A DNA stretch of 34,346 nt from an uncultured Candidatus Peregrinibacteria bacterium (GTDB lineage: Bacteria; Patescibacteriota; JACMRA01): contig CAKZLR010000018.1 in assembly GCA_937127165.1 (NCBI GenBank), positions 1 to 34,346 of the forward strand, read 5' to 3'. Shown here one piece after another: positions 24,390-31,620 of the stretch (within the stretch, counting starts at the first letter, position 1; every line of letters begins with the position of its first letter). The position numbers and the translations under genes were made by a program. Under the pieces are notes generated by a model that saw only the letters and a list, made by a program, of their open reading frames with translations, ran no database searches and was not told where the DNA came from.

Positions 24390-24418
24390 TTGACCTAAAA
24401 GCAGTCTTTTAGTAAAAT
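24390..24418 (+). promoter_or_regulatory. Promoter of pilB
   Basis: TTGACC, exactly 17 bases, then TAAAAT (24413-24418). The ATG is 10 bases after the -10 box, so the message should have a leader of only a few bases or none. The spacer contains a perfect inverted repeat TAAAAG-CAGT-CTTTTA. Confidence 0.6.
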
Positions 24419-24428
24419 GTAATGTTGT

Positions 24429-26132
24429 ATGTCAGTAGTTCAATTAGATCCTAATTCTATAGGTCGCCCATCAGTAGTAAAACTGCAAACTGTAGATAAT
24501 GAAAAATTAAACAAGTTAAAATCTCTTAGAAGTGAGCTAGATAGACACTATCAGGAGCGAAATACTGAAATAGAGGCAAGAAGGCTAGGCATGTTATATA
24601 TTAATCTTTATGGATACCCAATTAATATTAGTCATTTGACCAGAATTCCTAAAGAAAAAGCCATGTCTGCCAAAATTGGAGTGATCGGGATTAAAGACGG
24701 CTTTATTTATTTAGCAACACCAAAACCTGGTCATTTCGGCCAAGATGAAATTATTAAAATGTTTGAAAAAGAGGATAGACAAGTAGTTGTTTACTATTGC
24801 AGTGAATTTAGTTTTAATATACTTTTAGAGAAGTATAAATATGCAGTTAGCTACTCTGATTTTATCGAGAACATAAACATAACAGAAGAAAAAATGCGGG
24901 ATTCAACCTTATCTAACCCTAAGTCTTTAACTCAAAAATGGAGACAACTTTCCATCACTGAAATTGTTGAAGCTATATTGATTGCGGCCATTAAAAACGA
25001 TGCTTCAGACATTCACTTTGAGCCAGAAAAAGATGTGTATAATATAAGACTTAGAATTGATGGTGTTTTGCACACTTTTTTACAATTACCTGTCGATTTA
25101 ATTGATAAAATTGAAAATCGTATTAAGGTGATGTCTAAGTTAAAAATTAATATAGATAATCAACCTCAAGATGGTCGTTTTACTTTCTTTGCTGGTTCTA
25201 AAGAAATTGATATGAGAGTCTCTCTGCTACCTTCCAACTACGGCTACTCAATAGTTATGAGACTTTTAGGTACAGGTAGTGTTAATCTGACATTAGATGA
25301 TTTAGGGTTTATCGGTAATGCTAACATTAGGGCTCGGGAAGCTCTTTTTAAAACTACTGGGATGATACTGGCAACAGGTCCTACAGGAAGTGGTAAAACC
25401 ACCAGTTTATATACTTTTTTAAAATCTCTAAATGATGGTCAAAACAAGATTATCACTTTAGAAGATCCGATTGAATACAAATTACCCGGAATTTCTCAAA
25501 CCCAAATTGATTATAGTGCTGGTTATAATTTCTCTGATGGTTTAAGGTCAATTTTGAGACAAGATCCCGATGTGGTTATGGTAGGAGAAATTCGCGATAA
25601 AGAAACTGCTGATGTAGCAGTGCAAGCTTCTCTCACAGGACACAAAGTATTATCTACAATTCATACCAACGATGCTGCGGGTGCTGTGCCAAGGTTAATG
25701 GAAATGGGAATTAAGGGGTTTTTATTGGCCGATGCTTTAAACATGGTGGTAGGTCAGAGATTAGTTCGTAAACTTTGTCCTCATTGTAGGCGAGAGGCTA
25801 TTTTAGACGACCGAGAAAAGGCTTTTGTAGACAATGTTTTATCCAATATACCCCAAAATCACGGAGTTGAATTACCAGGCGAAATCAAATTTTATACTTC
25901 CGATGGTTGTGACAAGTGTGCAGGTTTAGGTTATAAAGGTAGAATAGGAGTTTATGAAGTTCTAACTATGACTGACGGTATCCGGGATTTACTTGTTCGG
26001 GAAACTGTCTCTTTTTTAGATGTTAGGCGAGTAGCAGCCACCGAAGGAATGCTGACGATGCAGCAAGATGCTGTACTAAAAGCTATTTTGGGGATAACTG
26101 ACATTAAGGAAGTGATGAGAGTTGTGGGGTAA
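24429..26132 (+). CDS. pilB: Type IV pilus assembly ATPase PilB (GspE family)
   Basis: The cytoplasmic motor that drives pilus extension. The 567-residue protein has an N-terminal domain (about 1-180), then the conserved core: DASDIHFEPEKD, Walker A GPTGSGKTT (317-325), the Asp-box region TLEDPIEY, Walker B with VGEIRD (385-390), and the His box TGHKVLSTIHTND. A zinc-binding pair follows: Cys450/Cys453 (CPHC) and Cys494/Cys497 (CDKC). These mark extension ATPases and not the retraction ATPase PilT. The length fits PilB. The other pilus genes (pilT, pilC, pilM-O and the major pilin) are not adjacent; a different, TrbC-like pilin gene lies about 1.7 kb away. Natural transformation or surface attachment to a host cell is the likely use in CPR-type cells, by analogy. 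Confidence 0.95.
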   Translation: MSVVQLDPNSIGRPSVVKLQTVDNEKLNKLKSLRSELDRHYQERNTEIEARRLGMLYINLYGYPINISHLTRIPKEKAMSAKIGVIGIKDGFIYLATPKPGHFGQDEIIKMFEKEDRQVVVYYCSEFSFNILLEKYKYAVSYSDFIENINITEEKMRDSTLSNPKSLTQKWRQLSITEIVEAILIAAIKNDASDIHFEPEKDVYNIRLRIDGVLHTFLQLPVDLIDKIENRIKVMSKLKINIDNQPQDGRFTFFAGSKEIDMRVSLLPSNYGYSIVMRLLGTGSVNLTLDDLGFIGNANIRAREALFKTTGMILATGPTGSGKTTSLYTFLKSLNDGQNKIITLEDPIEYKLPGISQTQIDYSAGYNFSDGLRSILRQDPDVVMVGEIRDKETADVAVQASLTGHKVLSTIHTNDAAGAVPRLMEMGIKGFLLADALNMVVGQRLVRKLCPHCRREAILDDREKAFVDNVLSNIPQNHGVELPGEIKFYTSDGCDKCAGLGYKGRIGVYEVLTMTDGIRDLLVRETVSFLDVRRVAATEGMLTMQQDAVLKAILGITDIKEVMRVVG

Positions 26133-26400
26133 AAGAGTACTTGATTAGTTTTTAACTTTAAGATTTTAACTCTTTGAGAATCTATAATTGCAGAAGCAGT
26201 AATTGTTTTATAACATATAACCTCTTCTGTAGTTACAAAATTATCTATAGTTTTTCTTGATTTTTGATTCAAAGAAAATAATTTTTACAGAAACAAAAAC
26301 ATAAAATTTAATTTGTGAATGGGGAATTTAACAAAAAAGTTTTTCTAAAAAAAGATTAGGAACGAACAACTTTGTTCTAAATATTAAGGTTTAGCTTGAT

Positions 26401-27603
26401 TTAGCTCAAAATTACTTCTAATGTCTGACAGACTTTGTCTACATGTTCTTTTTGGATAATCAAGGGTGGTAAAAATCTGATAGTATCTTTACTACAAGGC
26501 AAAGCAATAATCTTACGCTGTTGTAATTTTTTGAGAATATCCATAGGGTCTATGGTTTCTAATAATTGTACTCCAATCATAAAACCTTCTCCCCTTATAT
26601 CAACGATTTTATCATTTAGCTTTGTTTGTAAATTTCTTAGCTGTTCAAAAAAATATTTACTGATAACTCGGCTTTTGTCTATAATCTGTGATTTTTCTAA
26701 TTCATCTAAAAAAGCTACTACTCCAGTCATACTTAAAGGATTTCCTCCTGTGGTAGAAGTGTGCACACCTTTAGGGATTTTGGCATTTAACTCTTCTTTA
26801 ATAACTACAGCCGATACTGGCAAACCACCACCAAGACCCTTGCCAAACAAAATCATATCACAATCAAAACCTCCTGGTACATATTTTTGAACATTCAGAA
26901 ACCGACCGTTGCGACCTAAACCAGTTTGAATTTCGTCAATAATTAACAACACCCCATATTCTTTGCACAATTCACTTACTTGCACTAGGTAATCTTCTGG
27001 TGGAAGGATAATTCCACCTTCTGCTTGAATTGGTTCGATAATAAGAGCAGCATGTTGGTTGGAAATAGTTTTTTTTAGTGATTCAATGTTGCCAAACTCA
27101 AAATAATCTGTAGAGAGTAGAAATTTTTGAAAGGGTTTTTGATATTTGCCTTCGTTGCTACTAGTTACAGAAAGCACTGCCAAAGTTTTGCCATGATAGT
27201 CATTTCTAGGAGACAAAAGACGGTTGCGACCGGTAGCAATTAAAGCAAACTTAATAGCGGCATCTACTGCCTCTGCTCCATAATTTGCCCAAAGTATACG
27301 ATTAAAGCCAGTCAATCCGACTTTTTCAACTTGTTCTAAAAGTTTTTTAGTTGCTTGACTTCGCTGAGGGTTGCCAAAAGAACCATGGCAGTTAATTAGA
27401 ATATCAACCTGTTTTTTGATACCTTCTGTAACTGGACTTGGACCATAACCTAGAAGGTTAACACCAAAATTAGAACCCATATCTAGGTATTCTTCACCTT
27501 TTTCATCATAAAGATAAACCCCATTACCACTAGCCAAAGACAAACCACGATTAGGAAAGGTGGAGACAACATTTTTGGACTGGATTATATCCGTAATAGT
27601 CAT
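26401..27603 (-). CDS. Class III PLP-dependent aminotransferase (ArgD/ornithine aminotransferase type)
   Basis: A 400-residue fold-type I aminotransferase. Features: GVYLYDEKGEEYLDMGSNFGVNLLGY at the N-terminus, the phosphate-binding region WANYGAEAVDAAIKFA, YHGKTLAVLSVT, IIEPIQAEGG, the cofactor Asp223 in IIDEIQTGLGRNG, and the pyridoxal Lys255 in FGKGLGGGLPVSAVV. C-terminal IRFLPPLI carries the substrate-carboxylate Arg. The subgroup includes acetylornithine, ornithine and LysW-gamma-aminoadipate semialdehyde aminotransferases. No other arginine, lysine or proline synthesis gene is nearby, so the substrate cannot be chosen. In a cell with little amino acid synthesis, an ornithine or omega-amino acid role is as likely as arginine synthesis. 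Confidence 0.85.
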   Translation of the reverse strand: MTITDIIQSKNVVSTFPNRGLSLASGNGVYLYDEKGEEYLDMGSNFGVNLLGYGPSPVTEGIKKQVDILINCHGSFGNPQRSQATKKLLEQVEKVGLTGFNRILWANYGAEAVDAAIKFALIATGRNRLLSPRNDYHGKTLAVLSVTSSNEGKYQKPFQKFLLSTDYFEFGNIESLKKTISNQHAALIIEPIQAEGGIILPPEDYLVQVSELCKEYGVLLIIDEIQTGLGRNGRFLNVQKYVPGGFDCDMILFGKGLGGGLPVSAVVIKEELNAKIPKGVHTSTTGGNPLSMTGVVAFLDELEKSQIIDKSRVISKYFFEQLRNLQTKLNDKIVDIRGEGFMIGVQLLETIDPMDILKKLQQRKIIALPCSKDTIRFLPPLIIQKEHVDKVCQTLEVILS

Positions 27604-27815
27604 TAAATTTTTTTAGTATCTTTTAATTAGTACTTTTAGTAATTTATAACCAACGTTAATTTTCGTTACTTGTGCTCAAATGCAAACTAAACAAATAAAA
27701 AACAAAATCTACCTTTCCTAATTGTATTAACAATTCTTCACTTTTATCTAAAAAACAACATTGAACAACTGATTTACTCACACTTAAAACCTCTTTAAAT
27801 TTGTTGAATCTAACA

Positions 27816-28208
27816 TTAACTTAAATTAAACAAAGTTCCGTCGTAAATTCTTTCTATCAGACCGCTAAGCAAGGCAACAATCAAGAAGGAAAGAGCCGCA
27901 ATAGTCAGGCCAATTAGTGCATTTTTGATTATTTTCCAACCATTATCTGAATCCCCAGTAGCTAGTTTAAATGCCCCCCAGATAATAAATAAAAGAGTAA
28001 TACCAGGTATAATAAAAACTGCTAATTGAGCGATAGACACTAAAAATTCGTACATGTTTTCTCTAGTGAGATTTAACGTAATCCCTCCCCCGGGAAGTTC
28101 TGGTGCAGTTATTTGAGCATTAATTGATATAGGTAGTAAAATCAAGGCAAAAGAAAATATGCTTGTTGCATATAGGTAGAACTTTTTGGATCTAATAAGT
28201 TTGAGCAT
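27816..28208 (-). CDS. TrbC/VirB2-like pilin protein
   Basis: A 130-residue protein with an N-terminal signal sequence (basic MLKLIRSKK, then a hydrophobic stretch ending near SINAQ), a short polar segment with PELPGGGITLNL, and two transmembrane helices (VSIAQLAVFIIPGITLLFIIWGAF and IIKNALIGLTIAALSFLIVALLSGLI) separated by a short loop (LATGDSDNGWK). This layout matches the VirB2/TrbC type IV secretion pilins, which are common in CPR genomes. No VirB4, VirD4 or other secretion genes are present, so it may be an orphan membrane protein and not part of a conjugation system. Confidence 0.7.
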   Translation of the reverse strand: MLKLIRSKKFYLYATSIFSFALILLPISINAQITAPELPGGGITLNLTRENMYEFLVSIAQLAVFIIPGITLLFIIWGAFKLATGDSDNGWKIIKNALIGLTIAALSFLIVALLSGLIERIYDGTLFNLS

Positions 28209-28538
28209 AAAACAACAGGATTGGTAATAAAATTAATTAGTTAAATCGAGGTTGAATTAACATATTTTTCGTAAAATAGCAAGTGAGTTTTTTATTGTAA
28301 ACAAAACAAATCGGTTCCATCCAGCTAAGTAACTTAGTGAATAAACTTAATATTTATTAAGCTAAATTCATAATTAAAACTTGTCAAATGTCCATTTTGG
28401 ATGTCTTTACTAGGACTTAATATGAAATTATAGATTGCCGTAATTAGACAGTAAAGAAAAGAATATTGTTTTGTTTAATCACTAAATTAGGAATAAAACT
28501 GTTCTTTATATATAATCTTAACCAACCAACAAAAAAAT
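28209..28538. other. Intergenic region between the M16 peptidase and pilin-like genes
   Basis: About 330 AT-rich bases. I see no open frame, strong hairpin or clear promoter that I can support. Confidence 0.5.
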
Positions 28539-29804
28539 TTACACAAAAATTTCTAAATTTTGAATTTTTTTGTCTTTACTAACAACTAAGACTTTTCTGG
28601 ATTGCAAGCCTTGCTTAATGTGATTGTAGAGATTTTTTATTGATTCTTGGTCTACACTTTCTAGCCTTTGGCTGTAGTCTTCATATTGCTCAACTAAACC
28701 GAAATTGAGCATTCTGTTTTCAGCAAAATCTACAAAAAATTTTGGGTTATCTGTAGATATATCTTTTTGTTTTCTAATTTTATTTTTCATCTGCTCAAAT
28801 TTTTCTGGTTTGAAGTTTTTTTCAAAATCGCCAAAAGTTTTGTATATTTCTTCTAAAATTTGTTTAATATGTCTTATCTCACAAGCTAATTCAATTTCTA
28901 AAGATTGGATAGTCTGCCTAAACCTTCCCGAAATGCCATATACTAAACCCAACTCATCTCTTAAACGGTCATACAAAATACCTCCATATTTTAGATATAA
29001 TTGCTCAAAAACTGCTTGAGATGGTCTATTTTTAAAATTTACCGAACAGGGAATAAACACTGTTACTTCGGCATGCTCATGTCCTAGTGGGTGAGTGTAA
29101 GGCAAATTAGTAAACTCTTTGAAGGTGTCATTTGGTAAAAAACCTAATTTTTGGAAAGGTTCGGTAGGTAAATTTGCTGTTTGTTTTATTTTTTGAGAAA
29201 CTTTAGCCACCACAGTATCCACCTCAAAACCACCACCACTAAATTTGAGAATTAAGTGACTATTATTTAAAATTTGGTTATGAAGTCTATAAAAATCCTC
29301 CAAAGTGGTGCTACTTACATCTTCCACCAACCCTATTACTTGATTATTGATTAAGGAGTCTTCTGTAAAAATCTGTTTTAAAGTATCGTAATATAAAATA
29401 TAGTTAGGGTCTCCTGTTCTTTCGCTGATTTCTCTTAAAACTATTTCTTTTTCCCTATCCAGGTCTTCTCGACGAAAGGAAGGATTGAAAAAAAATTCAG
29501 CTAATAAGTCAAAAATTTTATCAAAGTCATCTTTGTGACCACTAGCGACAAGGGACATTGTTAGATTGCTGGTGTAAGCGTTCAAGTCTATTTCGTTAGC
29601 AAAACAGTAGTCTTTGACTTCTGCAAAGTTCATTGTTTGAGTGCTAGAAACTAAGCAGTGTTCAAGCAGATGTCGCTTTCCTTTATCTCCTGTTTGCTCA
29701 AACCAACTACCGCCACTAGAGTAGGTAAATTCTAAATCAATTCTATTGCGATCGGCTGGTTGTAACAACAAATGAACACCTTTTGTGAGTTGAATGTATT
29801 GCAT
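28539..29804 (-). CDS. M16 family zinc metallopeptidase
   Basis: A 421-residue protein with the inverted zinc motif HLLEH (His45, Glu48, His49) and the third ligand Glu125 in EIVLREISE, about 76 residues on, as the family requires. The second half (about 215-400) has the inactive partner-domain fold, including the Arg-Tyr-like stretch YGGILYDRLRDELGLVYGISG. Family members such as processing peptidases and PqqF/YmxG-like enzymes degrade or trim peptides inside their clamshell. The usual bacterial arrangement of two adjacent M16 genes is absent. There is no signal peptide, so it is probably cytoplasmic. Substrate unknown. Confidence 0.92.
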   Translation of the reverse strand: MQYIQLTKGVHLLLQPADRNRIDLEFTYSSGGSWFEQTGDKGKRHLLEHCLVSSTQTMNFAEVKDYCFANEIDLNAYTSNLTMSLVASGHKDDFDKIFDLLAEFFFNPSFRREDLDREKEIVLREISERTGDPNYILYYDTLKQIFTEDSLINNQVIGLVEDVSSTTLEDFYRLHNQILNNSHLILKFSGGGFEVDTVVAKVSQKIKQTANLPTEPFQKLGFLPNDTFKEFTNLPYTHPLGHEHAEVTVFIPCSVNFKNRPSQAVFEQLYLKYGGILYDRLRDELGLVYGISGRFRQTIQSLEIELACEIRHIKQILEEIYKTFGDFEKNFKPEKFEQMKNKIRKQKDISTDNPKFFVDFAENRMLNFGLVEQYEDYSQRLESVDQESIKNLYNHIKQGLQSRKVLVVSKDKKIQNLEIFV

Positions 29805-29863
29805 ACTGTTTGGAACAAGAACACCAAAATTGAAAATTTTCTTATTTAGCTAGCGTTTATTGC

Positions 29864-29893
29864 TATATAATCAGCTATACAATCACAAGTCAA
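29864..29893 (-). promoter_or_regulatory. Promoter of the M16 peptidase gene
   Basis: On the minus strand TTGACT, 18 bases, then TATATA (or TTATAT with 17). The start of transcription would be near 29857, giving a leader of about 50 bases. Confidence 0.45.
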
Positions 29894-30002
29894 TCTAATC
29901 TTCAAAAATCGTTTACAATTGCTAATGTCAAAGCGGTAATTACTTTTCAACTCTAATCAAAACACATCCACAATTTTCAATTTTCCGATAAAAAACCAAA
30001 GA

Positions 30003-30230
30003 CTAAGCCAGATAAAGAGAGATTATTCTGACTATCACAAACACCACGATAAAGAACACAGTCAAGCCAACTACCCATCTTTCAATTCCCCTTCTAGTAA
30101 TGTAAATTTGGTCGCTACCGCCAAAAGTTCCAGACAGACCAGCGCCCCTATTTTGTATCAAAATCAAAATTGATGCTAGCACCAAACAAACTACTTCAAT
30201 AGTAATTAATATATTTTCCAAATTATTCAT
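30003..30230 (-). CDS. secG: Preprotein translocase subunit SecG
   Basis: The small two-helix subunit of the SecYEG protein-export channel. The 75 residues show helix 1 (LITIEVVCLVLASILILIQ), the conserved loop NRGAGLSGTFGGSDQIYITRRG (compare RGGGLGGxFGG), and helix 2 (VVGLTVFFIVVFVIVRIISLYL). The length is normal. It follows the pyrophosphatase gene by 9 bases on the same strand, so they form an operon. secY and secE are not in the window. Confidence 0.92.
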   Translation of the reverse strand: MNNLENILITIEVVCLVLASILILIQNRGAGLSGTFGGSDQIYITRRGIERWVVGLTVFFIVVFVIVRIISLYLA

Positions 30231-30239
30231 AAAACTTTT

Positions 30240-30764
30240 TTATCTGGTATAATTGTTTAAATAAGTTTCGACCTCTTTTTCGGCTTCTTCTTTACCAAAG
30301 ACACCCTGAATCTGGACAACCTTGTTTTGAAGTCTTTTGTAATTTTGGAAAAAGTCCAGAATCTCGTCAATTCGATGTTTTGGAAGTTGAGAAATATCGA
30401 TTACATCCTTAAACCTTGGATCACCGGTAGGAACAGCCAAAATCACATTATCTTGGTCACCTGAATCAATTTTTTTTACTATACCGATCGCTCTAGCTTT
30501 GAGAACTGTCATCGGAGGAACAGGATTAGTTAATAATACTGCTACATCTAAAGCATCTCCATCTTCAGTTTTAGTCGACGGAATAAAGCCGTAGCTAAAC
30601 GGATAAAACTCGGCAGAAAACAAAACTCTATCAAGCATCAAAGCTCCAGTTTCTGGATCTAATTCGTATTTGTTTTGACTACCATATGGAATTTCTATGA
30701 CTACATTAAACTCTTGCACTTCTCCAGAAGGCAAAAAGTATAAATTTTGAGCAGATACAGACAT
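30240..30764 (-). CDS. ppa: Inorganic pyrophosphatase (soluble, family I)
   Basis: Splits pyrophosphate to phosphate, pulling biosynthetic reactions such as tRNA charging and nucleic acid synthesis forward. The 174-residue protein has the family I core: VVIEIPYGSQNKYELDPETG, the YPFSYGFIPST segment, and the signature DGDALDVAVLL with three metal-binding aspartates, then VPTGDPRF and the KNYKxL-type FQNYKRLQNKVVQIQG. I start at ATG 30764; in-frame TTG and GTG codons just upstream (30770, 30767) are possible but less likely. A TTGACA hexamer at plus-strand 30834-30839 may belong to its promoter. It leads a two-gene operon with secG. Confidence 0.95.
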   Translation of the reverse strand: MSVSAQNLYFLPSGEVQEFNVVIEIPYGSQNKYELDPETGALMLDRVLFSAEFYPFSYGFIPSTKTEDGDALDVAVLLTNPVPPMTVLKARAIGIVKKIDSGDQDNVILAVPTGDPRFKDVIDISQLPKHRIDEILDFFQNYKRLQNKVVQIQGVFGKEEAEKEVETYLNNYTR

Positions 30765-30982
30765 CACCAAAACAATTTAGTTGTTAACTACTAAAAAGTA
30801 AACTGCTGAAAACTAGACTAATGTGTTGAATTCTGTCAAGCGAATGGTGTTTTTGTATACCACCTCTTAGAAAAATTTCCAGTTTTCTAAATTGAAACCA
30901 AAGCAACTAAAATCAATCAAACAAGAAAATACCAAAACTACTACTGTTTTTGCGTGACGTCTGATGAGTAATTTATTAGAAC

Positions 30983-31225
30983 TTAAAGTTTAATAATAGG
31001 TTCTTCAGGTTTCTTTTTATTAAGAGGTATAGGAAAAGTACGAGATGTTGATTTTGTACCTGGGATTTGAGTAGGTGTTGATTTTTCAAGAGCTGTTTAC
31101 GTGTTTAGAGTTAAGTAGAAGTTATTTCTGTACCTATCTGTCAGTTTCATCATTCAATGGAAAAGGTAGTTTGAAAAGTTCATTACCACTTTTAGTTTTT
31201 TCAATTTTTCTGGTATAGACACAAA
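30983..31225 (-). pseudogene. Decayed gene fragment encoding a Lys/Pro-rich protein
   Basis: On the minus strand SIPEKLKKTKSGNELFKL runs into PFPLNDETDR and a TAG. After a frame change comes ALEKSTPTQIPGTKSTSR, TFPIPLNKKKPEEPIIKL and TAA at 30983-30985. PFPLN and PIPLN recur in both pieces. This looks like the broken tail of a linker-type or low-complexity protein. I recognise no family, and chance open frames remain possible. Confidence 0.3.
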
Positions 31226-31424
31226 ATTTTAAATTTACAAAAACTAGATGAAAGTACGACAAAATACGACAAAAAAAGAATAGTTAAATCATTTTGGCTA
31301 ATAATCTTGACAAGAGAAAATTTTGGTGGTGAGATACGCTAGGTTGTCGCTAGTTTAGTTATATATTTATACATTTTGTAACTACAGTAACTACAGTATC
31401 TAACTATAAGTAATTTGATAAAAG

Positions 31425-31600
31425 ATAAAACAAGATAAAATAAAAAAAATAAATAATAAATAATAAAATAATAATAAAACATAAATAATAAAACATAAAT
31501 AATAACAAACATAATAAACAAATTAATAATTAATGGTAATAATTAATTAATGATTAAGTTAATAATTAATAATTTGATTTTATAATTGTTATAACTTTTA
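31425..31600. repeat. Low-complexity A/T repeat tract
   Basis: Repeated AAATAATAAAACAT units and TTAATAATTAAT inverted motifs with almost no G or C. A small open frame on the minus strand through this tract (31339-31521) encodes only Tyr/Phe/Ile/Leu runs and is not a gene. The tract could ease strand opening or act as a long leuS leader. Confidence 0.6.
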
Positions 31601-31620
31601 ACTTTTAATTTCTGTTGCAT

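Larger units (their letters stand above)
30765..31620. other. Long gap upstream of leuS with gene remnants and A/T repeats
   Basis: The left part (30983-31225) contains minus-strand frames that look coding but are interrupted. Short tandem repeats follow: TACGACAAAA twice (31255-31274) and GTAACTACA in tandem near 31378. From about 31425 to 31600 the sequence is almost pure A/T, with units such as AAATAATAAAACAT repeated and inverted TTAATAATTAAT motifs. No clear leuS promoter can be chosen in so much A/T. Confidence 0.6.

Noticed and set aside
27816-28208. Conjugation or type IV secretion locus
   Set aside because: Only a VirB2-like pilin is present; there is no VirB4, VirB6, coupling protein or relaxase in the window.
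31339-31521. Small minus-strand hydrophobic open frame
   Set aside because: It arises from the A/T repeat tract (Tyr/Phe/Ile/Leu runs only) and has no start signal.
31425-31600. CRISPR array or replication origin
   Set aside because: The repeats are short, degenerate and without unique spacers of constant length. No DnaA-box cluster or dnaA/dnaN gene is present.
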